Source: JBBQYA01 sp031412335 (GTDB taxonomy: Bacteria > Bacteroidota > Bacteroidia > Sphingobacteriales > Sphingobacteriaceae). Taken from it: a DNA stretch of 64,000 nucleotides. The first letter of the stretch is position 1; each line of letters opens with the position of its first letter. A program made the translations under genes and the position numbers. The stretch covers positions 1-64,000 of the forward strand of contig JANOCT010000003.1 in the NCBI GenBank assembly GCA_031412335.1, given 5' to 3'. Positions 1-8,137 of this stretch are shown here, piece by piece. The notes beneath the pieces are model-generated. The model saw nothing but the letters and a program-made list of their open reading frames with translations. It made no database searches and was not told the origin of the DNA.

Positions 1-1920
1 GGTTTAATTAGCGCGTCTGTTAGTTCAACTTTGGTAGGTTCTATTTGGAAAGTAAATACCATTGGAACAAGTCCTAGCTACGCATATACTATTGAAAACA
101 AAATTGATGATAGAGGTCCTACAATTCCAGTTCCTGCTGTATTAGATAATGTAAAATGGGCTACGTATTACGGAGGTGCACAATTTGATAATGTTACTGA
201 TGTCTTTATGACAGAAATAGACCAAATAATTGTCTGTGGTTCAACAAGTACTTTAAATTTCCCAGTTACAGTAAATGTAATCCAAGATTCAAAGAGCGGG
301 GGCATTGATGCATTTGTATCAAAATTCGGAGCGAATCGAAAGCTAGAATTCAGCACCTATTTTGGAGGTAAAGGCACTGATCAAGCTTACAGCGTAACAA
401 AAAATAGTAGAGACGAAATAATTTTTTGTGGTCGAACATCTAGTCTTGATTATCCTCGTCAACCAAATTTCAATTCTTATTTTCAACCTAGTAATGGAGG
501 AAATGGTGATGGTTTCATTACTAAACTTAGTCCTGATGGTCGATATAAGTTGTGGAGTACTTATTTTGGTGGAAATGGTGGAGATGAGTGTACATCAATA
601 TCTATTAGTAACAATGATAAAATAAATATTTGTGGAACTACAGAAAGCTCAAATTTACCCTTAAAAAACTTCACTAACGGATTTAATCAAAATTATTCGC
701 AATGTTTGAATATAGAATCATCCAAAAATGGATTTATCTCACAATTTAATGTAAGGGATTCTTTAATTTGGTCAACCTATTATGGTGGCAGAGCAACGGA
801 TTATTTTACTTCATCTATTTCTGACGCAAACAATCAATTAGTTTTACTTGGAACTACAAATAGCCCGACCATTTCAGGCGCTTGTGGCGTTTTTAATACC
901 CCAATGCCAGTATGCGGTCCTCCCGGATCATACGTTCAAAATTATAGTGGATCTTTAACTAATTTACAATATGATTGTTTTTTGGTAAAGTTTAATTCTT
1001 TAAATCAAGTATATTGGGCGACATGTTATGGTGGCGCAGATGGTGATGATTACTCCACACTTGTTAGCCCTAAGTCTGTTACATTACTTTCGAATAATGA
1101 TATAGTTTTTACTGCAAATACAACTGGAAGTTTGCCAATGCTAAATTATAATAATAATCAATTTACATCTGGAGGAGGAGGATCAGATGCACTTTTGGTT
1201 CGTTTTAGTTCAACAGGTGTTAGAAAATGGTCGACTTATATCGGAGGTAATCAAAGTGAAAATGGAACTGGAGTTGCAAAATTGTCTAATGGTGGATATA
1301 TGGTTGTAGGAATAACTAGTAGTCCAAATTTGCCATATTTAAATGGTTCAGCTAATTATTTTGATTTATCTCTAAATGGTTTTTCAGATGGATTTCAAGC
1401 TATTTATTCAAGTTTAAATAATAAGATACATTGTACATATGTCGGCGGAAATGATAAAGATTTTTTTCTTTCTGTATCATCTTCAAATGATGGTCAATTC
1501 ATAACGAGTGTTGGTGAAACGAACGGAGATAATTTTCCTGTTCGAGATTTAACAGGAACAATCGACTATTTTGATGATTCCTATAATTTAGGTAGAGATG
1601 GATTTATTTTTAATCAATTCATACCTTGCAGTGGAAATACTTGTCGAATTGCAACAAATTTGAATGAAGTAGAAAATAATAAAGGATTTAAAGTATTTCC
1701 TAATCCTGCATCAGATATCGTCACGATACAATTTGAATTAGCTAATCAGGAACAGTTTATTGAGATTTATAATTTAGCAGGACAGCAAGTAGAAAAAGTG
1801 AAAGCTAATCCAAATCAAAATAACGTACAAATAGATTTATCTTCTTATGTTAAAGGAATATATTTTATTAAATTACAAACTCAGAATTCAGTATTGACAA
1901 AATCAATCGTAATTCAATAA
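1..1920 (+). CDS. Secreted beta-propeller protein with T9SS type A sorting domain (5' partial)
   Basis: The frame is open from base 1 to TAA at 1918-1920, so the N-terminus and any signal peptide lie outside the window; an in-frame TTG at 31 is not a convincing start. Seven copies of an aromatic-x-TYxGG motif (WATYYGG near 157, then near 349, 552, 769, 1015, 1228 and 1432) recur, each followed by a hydrophobic strand ending in a CG/G-T turn. This is the pattern of SBBP-type propeller repeats, and seven copies would close one seven-bladed propeller. From about 1684 the protein has the FPNPASD ... GIYFIKL ... K layout of the type IX secretion C-terminal domain, so it is probably exported to the cell surface or medium. 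The ligand is unknown. The next gene follows after 41 bp on the same strand. Confidence 0.9.
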   Translation, partial: GLISASVSSTLVGSIWKVNTIGTSPSYAYTIENKIDDRGPTIPVPAVLDNVKWATYYGGAQFDNVTDVFMTEIDQIIVCGSTSTLNFPVTVNVIQDSKSGGIDAFVSKFGANRKLEFSTYFGGKGTDQAYSVTKNSRDEIIFCGRTSSLDYPRQPNFNSYFQPSNGGNGDGFITKLSPDGRYKLWSTYFGGNGGDECTSISISNNDKINICGTTESSNLPLKNFTNGFNQNYSQCLNIESSKNGFISQFNVRDSLIWSTYYGGRATDYFTSSISDANNQLVLLGTTNSPTISGACGVFNTPMPVCGPPGSYVQNYSGSLTNLQYDCFLVKFNSLNQVYWATCYGGADGDDYSTLVSPKSVTLLSNNDIVFTANTTGSLPMLNYNNNQFTSGGGGSDALLVRFSSTGVRKWSTYIGGNQSENGTGVAKLSNGGYMVVGITSSPNLPYLNGSANYFDLSLNGFSDGFQAIYSSLNNKIHCTYVGGNDKDFFLSVSSSNDGQFITSVGETNGDNFPVRDLTGTIDYFDDSYNLGRDGFIFNQFIPCSGNTCRIATNLNEVENNKGFKVFPNPASDIVTIQFELANQEQFIEIYNLAGQQVEKVKANPNQNNVQIDLSSYVKGIYFIKLQTQNSVLTKSIVIQ

Positions 1921-1961
1921 ACATGCTTAATAGTTAGCTTATTCATTATAATAATAAAATT

Positions 1962-3347
1962 ATGAAAAAAATTATAGGATTCATTGTCTTATTCATCCCA
2001 TTTATTTCTTTATCTCAGCCCATTAGTGTTCAACCTTTTGGTTCTGGGGTAAATGAACATCCTGCAGCGAGTGTTGGGAGTGTTAGAAATTTATTTGTCG
2101 ACTCATCTGACAATAGTTTGTACGCTGTCGGTGATTTTATAAAAATGGGTGGCAAAATGGTATATGGCGTTGCTAAATGGGATGGTGCTTCTTGGGACAG
2201 TTTGGGAAGTGGAATTAAAGAGTTTGAATTTTTTGATGGTATTCAACATGTAGATTATGTAACCAAGTATAAAAACGAAATCTACATCAGCGGAGCTTTT
2301 TATAAATGTGGTCGTAAAAATATTTGGGGTATAGCCAAATGGAACGGTACTGAATGGAATGATGTAGGAGGTAGTATGCGAGGTAATTATCCTTCTGGGG
2401 GCGAAATGACTATTTATAATAATGAACTTTATTTGATCGGTAAATTTGATACCATTGGCAATATTGTCTCAAAAGGTATAGCTAAATGGGATGGAAATGT
2501 ATGGACAGATTTAAGTCAAAATTTTTACCAAGGTTGTTTCAACAATGGTTTATTTTCTCTAATCCATTATAATAATGAGTTGTATGTAGGTGGTAATATT
2601 AATTGCCCATCTGGTGAACGGTTATCCAAAAAAGTTGGTAATCAATGGGTGCAAGTGGGTGCAATGATTGCAGGAGATTCTAGGATTAATAAATTAATAG
2701 TTTTTCAAAACAATTTATACGTGGGTGGATATTTCTTTGCACAAGATGGTAATGTTGATAATAGTTTAATGTATTATAATGGAACTAACTTTTCCCCTAC
2801 CGCGGGGGGGGTGTTACCCAGTAATCTTTTCGATATGATTGAATATGAAAACGAGCTCTATGTTTGCGGTCAAATTGAAATTGCAGGGGGCTTACAAGCA
2901 AATCGCACAGCTAAATGGACGGGCACACAATGGCTAAATACAGGGTTAAGCGTTCAAGATAATGGTAATCAGTTCAATATTGGGCAACCAAATTGTTTTA
3001 TAGAGTATAATAATCAATTGGTAATCGGAGGCACTTTTACCGCTATCAACGGAGTTGCTGCAAATAATATAGCCAGTGTAGATTTTGGTGGTGTTGGAGT
3101 TAATGAATTAGAAAAAAAATCTCCATTCAAACTTTACCCCAACCCTACCAACTCAACTTTCTCCATCGAGCTTTCCGATTTTACTATCTCAAAAAGTATA
3201 TCGGTTTACAATGCTTTGGGTCAATTAATGCTACAGCAAAAAACAATAGAAAAGATTTTTGATGTTTCTAGCTATGCAAAAGGAATGTATGTAGTGGAAG
3301 TACAAACTGATAAAGGAATCTCGAGACAGAAATTAATTGTTGAGTAA
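1962..3347 (+). CDS. Secreted repeat (propeller-like) protein with T9SS type A sorting domain
   Basis: 461 residues. A signal peptide is visible (lysines, then a hydrophobic stretch ending LSQP). The body repeats units of the form 'elYvgG-F...G...iAKWdG..W..lG', for example AKWDGASWDSLGSG and AKWNGTEWNDVGG, roughly every 50-60 residues, suggesting a beta-propeller. The last ~75 residues (LYPNPTNSTF ... GMYVVEV ... RQKLIVE) are a T9SS sorting domain. It lies 41 bp behind another T9SS propeller gene, so the two may be co-transcribed, and a strong hairpin terminator follows. A run of eight G residues at 2804-2811 inside the frame is unusual in this AT-rich genome and could slip. Substrate unknown. 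Confidence 0.92.
   Translation: MKKIIGFIVLFIPFISLSQPISVQPFGSGVNEHPAASVGSVRNLFVDSSDNSLYAVGDFIKMGGKMVYGVAKWDGASWDSLGSGIKEFEFFDGIQHVDYVTKYKNEIYISGAFYKCGRKNIWGIAKWNGTEWNDVGGSMRGNYPSGGEMTIYNNELYLIGKFDTIGNIVSKGIAKWDGNVWTDLSQNFYQGCFNNGLFSLIHYNNELYVGGNINCPSGERLSKKVGNQWVQVGAMIAGDSRINKLIVFQNNLYVGGYFFAQDGNVDNSLMYYNGTNFSPTAGGVLPSNLFDMIEYENELYVCGQIEIAGGLQANRTAKWTGTQWLNTGLSVQDNGNQFNIGQPNCFIEYNNQLVIGGTFTAINGVAANNIASVDFGGVGVNELEKKSPFKLYPNPTNSTFSIELSDFTISKSISVYNALGQLMLQQKTIEKIFDVSSYAKGMYVVEVQTDKGISRQKLIVE
2804..2811 (+). repeat. G8 homopolymer tract within a secreted-protein gene
   Basis: Eight consecutive G bases interrupt an otherwise AT-rich coding sequence and encode part of the residues TAGGGVLPS. Poly-G runs of this length are typical slippage sites; a one-base change would remove the C-terminal sorting domain. 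Whether it varies cannot be seen from one sequence. Confidence 0.7.
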
Positions 3348-3390
3348 AATCGCAATGCTGAGGCACGAAGCATCTAATAAGTTTAATCTA

Positions 3391-3424
3391 AAAAAAGGCA
3401 TCTATTACTGGATGCCTTTTTTGT
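3391..3424 (+). terminator. Rho-independent terminator after the T9SS gene pair
   Basis: An inverted repeat AAAGGCATC / GATGCCTTT with an eight-base loop is followed by a T run. It sits 45 bp after the stop of the secreted-protein gene at 3347. Confidence 0.85.
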
Positions 3425-3505
3425 TCAAAGCAAGCTGGCTTTTTTATCTAATCCAATTCATTTTATAAAAATAATCCGATCCCTTCCCCCACACCTTCAT
3501 TTTTT

Positions 3506-3513
3506 TACCTTTG
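3506..3513 (+). promoter_or_regulatory. Bacteroidota -7 promoter element (TACCTTTG), predicted leaderless start
   Basis: TACCTTTG matches the TAnnTTTG -7 consensus exactly. Transcription normally starts about four bases after the final G, which is the A of the ATG at 3517, so the mRNA may have no leader. A TTC at 3484-3486 lies 19 bp upstream where TTG would be expected, so the -33 part is weak. Confidence 0.6.
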
Positions 3514-3516
3514 GGC

Positions 3517-4803
3517 ATGAATTCGCAAACGATAGATACCCGCCGTAAAGCTTTACTGATAAATCTGGATGAATTTATCTATGGCACATTTGCCGAAATT
3601 GGAGCTGGCCAAGAAGTGGCCAGAAACTTTTTCACGGCTGGCGCTGCTTCTGGTACCATTGCAAAAGCTATGTCGGCTTACGATATGACGTTTAGCAACG
3701 AAATATATGGCCCAGAAATTTCGGGTAGATATGTGAGCAAATCGCGGCTCGAAAAAATGTTGAATTATGAATATCAACTATTAAGCGAACGGCTAACTGG
3801 TGCAAAATATGAAGAGAAAACATTTTTTTCTTTTGCCAATACTGTTACTACCTTAAACTATAGTAAATCAAACGATCCGCATGGTTGGATGGGAATTAAA
3901 TTTCAAAAAACCGCGAACGCAGAAGCAAATGAGATTATTTTTCATGTGCGAATGTTGGATAGTGATGCAACTTTACAGCAAAATGTATTGGGAATTTTGG
4001 GCGTAAACCTGGTTTATGCTGCATTTTATTTAAATCACGATCCCCGAAAAATGATTGAATCCTTATCAGACAATCTAAATCGTGGTTCTGTAGAAATAGA
4101 TTTGATAAGCGTAAAAGGACCAGAATTTGAAGCGTTTGATGAAATTTTAATTAACCTATTTTTAATACAAAAAGGATTTTCTACAGCTACCATATTTTTG
4201 GATGATGGGAATGTGCAACAAGCCAAAGATTTGTTGTACAAACAACATATAATGATTCTCAGAACCCGATTCAATCAGCAAGCAGTTCCAGATTTTGATT
4301 TGTTTACTAAGGCAATTATTCAATATAAAAAAATAGCCAATCTGCAAGATGCGCAACTCATAACCTTAGCTGAACTTACACTCAATAATATGATGGAAAA
4401 TGCAGAAAAGGACAATGATGAATTATTGATAAAAATTGCAAAGCGAGCTAGAGAAATTATTGAAAGAGGGCATTCGGTTATCATTTCCAATTTCAACAGA
4501 CATAATAAATTGGTTAAATATCTTTCGCGAAACTCACCTGCGAGTGTTGCCATTACCAGTAGTATTGCCAACCTTAAAAACATTTTCCAATCAGGGGAAT
4601 ATGGCGAAAATTACACCAATGAACTACTAGCCTATGTAAGTGATTTGTTTAGTAAAGATGTAAAACTGCTTACATTCCCATACCGCGATATCAAAAATAA
4701 AACGTTGGTAACTACTAAAAACATCGAAATTTCGCCGGAAGCAAGGCCATTATTTGATTTTTTATTACAAAATAATTACATCATTGATTTAGAAGAAATG
4801 TAA
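3517..4803 (+). CDS. Conserved Bacteroidota protein of unclear function
   Basis: 428 residues from ATG 3517; a TTG at 3511 would add two residues but overlaps the -7 element, so ATG is preferred. The N-terminus has a strongly patterned region (RRKALLINLDEFIYGTFAEI, GAGQEVARNFF, GAASGTIAKAMSAYDM) that I recognise as conserved among Bacteroidota and some other bacteria. From memory, database names for relatives conflict (TonB-dependent receptor, nicotinate-nucleotide adenylyltransferase). The sequence supports neither: there is no signal peptide or beta-barrel pattern, and no HxGH nucleotidyltransferase motif. It looks cytosolic and appears monocistronic, with its own -7 element and about 340 bp before the next gene. 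Confidence 0.85.
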   Translation: MNSQTIDTRRKALLINLDEFIYGTFAEIGAGQEVARNFFTAGAASGTIAKAMSAYDMTFSNEIYGPEISGRYVSKSRLEKMLNYEYQLLSERLTGAKYEEKTFFSFANTVTTLNYSKSNDPHGWMGIKFQKTANAEANEIIFHVRMLDSDATLQQNVLGILGVNLVYAAFYLNHDPRKMIESLSDNLNRGSVEIDLISVKGPEFEAFDEILINLFLIQKGFSTATIFLDDGNVQQAKDLLYKQHIMILRTRFNQQAVPDFDLFTKAIIQYKKIANLQDAQLITLAELTLNNMMENAEKDNDELLIKIAKRAREIIERGHSVIISNFNRHNKLVKYLSRNSPASVAITSSIANLKNIFQSGEYGENYTNELLAYVSDLFSKDVKLLTFPYRDIKNKTLVTTKNIEISPEARPLFDFLLQNNYIIDLEEM

Positions 4804-4831
4804 AAAGTAATTAAGTTAGTACCATGATTTT

Positions 4832-4887
4832 GAACCACGAAGGCTCAAAGTTAAAAGAAGAACCACAAAGGATTTAAACTGCAAAGA
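4832..4887 (+). repeat. Two degenerate ~28-nt tandem units (GAACCACRAAGG)
   Basis: GAACCACGAAGG at 4832 recurs as GAACCACAAAGG at 4860, exactly 28 bases later, with AT-rich filler. This resembles the dispersed intergenic 'ACCACGAAG' repeats found in many bacterial genomes. Only two units are left. Confidence 0.45.
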
Positions 4888-5091
4888 TTTGATCAACAAT
4901 TTTGAATTACTAAAGCACAATGTAAATATAAGATGCACGAATTTTTTTCTCCGAATCTTAAATAGTGTTGTTTATAATTTCTAGACTTACAATTGAATGT
5001 TGAAATACAATTGATTCATCATCTTTTCAATCATCCTAATCCATTCAAAACCATTAATTTACGCACTATAGGAATTGGCAAATAAAAAGCC

Positions 5092-5099
5092 TACCTTTG
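5092..5099 (+). promoter_or_regulatory. -7 promoter element (TACCTTTG) of the DEAD-box helicase gene
   Basis: An exact TAnnTTTG match lies 45 bp upstream of the ATG at 5145, predicting a leader of about 40 nt. No well-spaced TTG -33 element is visible; the nearest TTG is 14 bp upstream. Confidence 0.5.
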
Positions 5100-5144
5100 C
5101 GGCGCATTTAGCAAGTCCGCTGATGCATTAAAAAAATACAATTT

Positions 5145-7091
5145 ATGAACCCGTTTGAACAATTGGGTGTTAGTCCAAAGGTGGCAGAAGCCATCGCTGA
5201 GCTTGGCTTTGTCTCGCCAATGCCTATTCAGGAGCAGGCTATCCCCGTGCTACTTAAAGGCGACTGCGACTTTGTCGGCCTTGCCCAGACTGGCACAGGT
5301 AAAACCGCCGCATTTGGCTTACCACTTTTAGAACTGATAGACATCAGTCAAAGACACCCACAGGGATTAATCTTATGCCCTACCCGCGAACTATGTTTGC
5401 AAATAACAAAAGATTTACAAAATTATGGTAAAAACCTTGGCAACGACCTAAATGTGGTTGCTGTGTATGGAGGTGCCAGTATTATTAACCAATTGAAAGA
5501 CATTAAAAGAGGTGCACAAATTATTGTTGCTACTCCTGGTCGTATGTTGGACGTGTTGAACCGTAAAGCAATTGACTTTTCCAATGTACATTATGTAGTA
5601 TTGGACGAAGCAGATGAAATGCTAAATATGGGCTTTCAGGATGATATAAATGATATTTTAGCCACCACTCCCGACGAGAAGTTTACCTGGTTATTCTCTG
5701 CAACTATGCCGGCCGAAGTTCGTCGTATTGCACAAAAGTATATGAATGATCCAAAAGAATTAACTATTGGATCAAAGAATACTGGTAACGTAAATATTGA
5801 GCATGAATATTATATTGCTAAAGCAAGAGATAAATATGCAACACTTAAAAGACTGGTAGATTTTAATCCAGATATTTTTGGAATTGTTTTTTCTCGAACA
5901 AAAATAGAAACACAAGAAATTGCAGAAGCGTTAATCCGTGATGGGTATGATGCTGATTCTTTGCATGGTGATTTGTCTCAACAACAACGAGATAAAGTAA
6001 TGAAGCGTTTCCGTGATAAATCTTTGCAGTTATTGATTGCTACGGATGTTGCAGCAAGAGGTATAGATGTGGATAGCGTAACTCACGTTATCAATTACTC
6101 TTTACCAGATGAATTGGAAAATTACACTCACCGAAGTGGAAGAACTGCTCGTGCAGGTAAAACCGGAATTTCTATGGCTATTATCAACTCGAAAGAAGTT
6201 GGTAAAATTCGCCAGATAGAACGTGTAATTGGAAAGAAATTTGTAAAAGCAGAAATCCCAGGTGGATTTGATGTTTGTGAAAAACAACTATTTTCATTGG
6301 TACATAAAGTGAACAATGTGGTAGTAAACGAAGAACAAATTGATCAATATTTGCCACGTATTTTTGACGAATTTAAAGATATAAGCAAGGAAGATATTAT
6401 CAAAAAATTTGCTTCTATTGAATTTAATCGCTTTTTGGAATATTACAAAAATGCTCCTGATTTAAATGCAAAAGCAGAAGACAGAGGAGAACGTGGTGAG
6501 CGTGGAGATTCTTTTCCAAGAGATGGAGCAAGAGGTGATTATACCCGATACTTTATTAATCTTGGTTCGGTAGATGATATTACCCGTGGTGATATGCTGG
6601 GATTGATATGTGATAAATCAGGAATTGCTGGTGCTAAAGTTGGAAAAATCGATATTAAAGGTGTTTATTCATTCTTTGAGGTAGATAACTCTGAGGCAGA
6701 AAAAGTAAATACTGGTTTCAAAGATGCAGTTTACAGAGGAAGAAACGTTAGAATAGAACTATCTGAAAGTAAAGGTGGAGGCGGAGAACGCAGAGAAGGT
6801 CGTGGTGGATATGGTGGTGGCGAACGTCGTGAAGGCGGAGGAGGTTACGGCGGTGGCGGTGGCTACAGAGGTGGCGGAAACCGACGTGAAGGTGGTTCTG
6901 GAGGTGGATATGGCGGAGGTGGACGTAGAGAAGGAACTAGCAGTGGTGGTTATGGTGGACCAAAACGTGAAGGTTCTGGTTACGGTGGCAACCGCGATAG
7001 TTCAGTAAAAAGAGAAGGAAGTAGCAGCGGAAGCAGCCGACCACGAAGAGAAGGTGGAAGTAAAGAAGGTGGCCGTGGAGGTAAGTGGTAA
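5145..7091 (+). CDS. DEAD-box ATP-dependent RNA helicase with DbpA-type domain and RGG tail
   Basis: 648 residues. The helicase motifs appear in order: Q motif (GFVSPMPIQEQAIP), I AQTGTGKT, Ia PTREL, Ib TPGR, II DEAD, III SAT, IV VFSRTK, V ATDVAARGID, VI HRSGRTARAG. Residues ~465-545 form a DbpA/CsdA-like RNA-binding domain. The last ~100 residues are almost entirely Gly, Arg, Glu, Tyr and Ser, with repeated RREG and GYGG units. Proteins of this layout (DeaD/CsdA) unwind RNA during ribosome assembly and cold adaptation; the specific role here is inferred. It has its own upstream -7 element and a terminator follows. Confidence 0.97.
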   Translation: MNPFEQLGVSPKVAEAIAELGFVSPMPIQEQAIPVLLKGDCDFVGLAQTGTGKTAAFGLPLLELIDISQRHPQGLILCPTRELCLQITKDLQNYGKNLGNDLNVVAVYGGASIINQLKDIKRGAQIIVATPGRMLDVLNRKAIDFSNVHYVVLDEADEMLNMGFQDDINDILATTPDEKFTWLFSATMPAEVRRIAQKYMNDPKELTIGSKNTGNVNIEHEYYIAKARDKYATLKRLVDFNPDIFGIVFSRTKIETQEIAEALIRDGYDADSLHGDLSQQQRDKVMKRFRDKSLQLLIATDVAARGIDVDSVTHVINYSLPDELENYTHRSGRTARAGKTGISMAIINSKEVGKIRQIERVIGKKFVKAEIPGGFDVCEKQLFSLVHKVNNVVVNEEQIDQYLPRIFDEFKDISKEDIIKKFASIEFNRFLEYYKNAPDLNAKAEDRGERGERGDSFPRDGARGDYTRYFINLGSVDDITRGDMLGLICDKSGIAGAKVGKIDIKGVYSFFEVDNSEAEKVNTGFKDAVYRGRNVRIELSESKGGGGERREGRGGYGGGERREGGGGYGGGGGYRGGGNRREGGSGGGYGGGGRREGTSSGGYGGPKREGSGYGGNRDSSVKREGSSSGSSRPRREGGSKEGGRGGKW

Positions 7092-7136
7092 GATTTGAGT
7101 TATGAGTTTTAAATTATAAGTTAAAACTCTAAAAAT

Positions 7137-7173
7137 AAAAGGCGTCTTGGATTTGTTTTCAAGGCGCTTTTTT
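7137..7173 (+). terminator. Terminator after the helicase gene
   Basis: AAAAGGCGTCTTG pairs with CAAGGCGCTTTT, using two G-U wobbles, around a ten-base loop, followed by further T residues. It lies about 45 bp after the stop codon at 7091. Confidence 0.8.
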
Positions 7174-7309
7174 GTGTTTTAAAATAATTTGTTTGCCGAC
7201 TTTCAATTTGCTATAGAATTAATAATTCCGAAGTCTTATCGTATGATTTATAATCCGTTTTTAAAAATGATTTATTTTCATTAGGGTTAATTCTAAAAAT
7301 TACTTGAAT

Positions 7310-7408
7310 CTAATCCGGCTTTCAGCTATATCTTTTTTGTGAACTTAATTTTCAGCAATGAAATTAGATTGAAAACACAAAAGAGGACGCTGCTTCAATC
7401 CGGGCTAG
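7310..7408 (-). ncRNA. Structured repeat element, copy A (Flavo-1-like)
   Basis: On the minus strand it reads CTAGCCCGGATTGAAGC, GCGTCC, CTTTTGTG, then a variable ~35-nt section, then CACAAAAAAGATATAGC, TGAAAGCCGG, ATTAG. The inner arms (CTTTTGTG/CACAAAAAAG) and the outer CCGG arms pair around a conserved purine-rich internal loop. Copies at 12954 and 31936 share the same arms and loop. The layout matches my memory of the Flavo-1 RNA motif of Bacteroidota; that identity needs a covariance-model search. Confidence 0.55.
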
Positions 7409-7638
7409 AAAAGCGATCTGGTTTTTTAATTTAACGCTAGCGACCTGTGAGGAGTTTTAAAAAGGAGAATTGGAACTAGTCAAATATTTTATCTCGGATT
7501 TATAAATTCGGCGATAAAATTTCGGGATTGTAAATTTATAAGAGTGAAATTACAAAAAAATCTTATGTAACAAATACATTACTTGATTATTTAATTATTT
7601 AATTACTTAGTTTCTTAATTTTATTTAAAAAATGAAAA

Positions 7639-8019
7639 ATGAAAAAACTTAAATATTTAATTGCATTGTTTATACTTATAAATGCAAACAACGTATTTGC
7701 TAGTCAAGGAAACATACAGACTATTAACCTTGAAAACTATCAAAACTCAGATGTTGTATCGTCTGCTGATTTTGAATCTACACTTCTTCAAGCTATGATG
7801 AGTCTTGGAGATAATAATTACATAAAAGTTAAAAAAGTAAATGAAGGGTATATTATAAAAGTTATTGCGGGTGCAAATCCATCGGCAATAGAACTAAAGT
7901 GTTGCGGAACGGGAGTATCCTTCGCAAATTGTGTGAAGGGTTTACTTGAGGAACATCCGGAAATCACTGTTACTAAATGTAAGAAATCTTGTGGAACCTA
8001 CTGTGCTTACATTCCATAA
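7639..8019 (+). CDS. Small secreted six-cysteine protein, unknown
   Basis: 126 residues. An N-terminal signal peptide (MKKLKYLIALFILI..., cleavage probably after VFA at residue 21) leaves a mature chain of about 105 residues. All six cysteines fall in the last 40 residues (88, 89, 98, 114, 118, 122), in a CC...C...C..xC..xC arrangement that suggests disulfides in the periplasm or outside the cell. There is no T9SS tail and no lipobox. I do not recognise the family. It stands alone, with 547 bp of gene-free sequence before it and a shared terminator after it. A bacteriocin-like or redox role is possible, but nothing in the sequence decides it. Confidence 0.75.
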   Translation: MKKLKYLIALFILINANNVFASQGNIQTINLENYQNSDVVSSADFESTLLQAMMSLGDNNYIKVKKVNEGYIIKVIAGANPSAIELKCCGTGVSFANCVKGLLEEHPEITVTKCKKSCGTYCAYIP

Positions 8020-8093
8020 TTGAAAAAAGACTTTAGAAATTATAAAACCGCAGACCCAAAAGAAAATTTGTTATCTATTTTAATAATCTAATA

Positions 8094-8132
8094 ATTTTTT
8101 CTCTTTGGAATTTAAAATCCGAAGAGAAAAAT
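8094..8132. terminator. Bidirectional terminator between convergent genes
   Basis: TTTTTCTCTTTGGA pairs with TCCGAAGAGAAAAA over 14 positions (one wobble) around ATTTAAAA, with A and T runs on both flanks. It separates the six-cysteine protein gene from gpsA, which is transcribed toward it. Confidence 0.85.
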
Positions 8133-8137
8133 TATCT

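Larger units (their letters stand above)
4804..5144 (+). other. Intergenic region with a degenerate 28-nt tandem repeat and a promoter element
   Basis: No coding potential seen. It holds two degenerate copies of a 28-nt unit (4832-4887) and the -7 element of the helicase gene at 5092-5099. The rest is AT-rich without recognisable structure. Confidence 0.6.
7092..7638 (+). other. Long intergenic region with terminator and structured repeat element
   Basis: 547 bp without a convincing gene. It contains the helicase terminator (7137-7173) and an inverted copy of the ~100-nt structured element (7310-7408). The 200 bp before the next gene are very AT-rich and I see no clear -7 element there. Confidence 0.6.

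Noticed and set aside
3511..3516. TTG at 3511 as start of the conserved gene
   Set aside because: The codon is part of the TACCTTTG promoter element, so it would not be transcribed.
4804..5091. Possible CRISPR array (28-nt spaced repeats)
   Set aside because: Only two diverged units, no unique spacers of even length, and no cas genes in the window.
6775..7008. Alternative-frame open reading frame in the Gly-rich helicase tail
   Set aside because: Its Val/Ala/Glu-rich product is the expected out-of-frame shadow of GGT/GGA-rich coding sequence.
7409..7638. Toxin-antitoxin or bacteriocin locus around the six-cysteine protein
   Set aside because: No immunity, antitoxin, peptidase or transporter gene is adjacent; the idea rests on size and cysteines alone.
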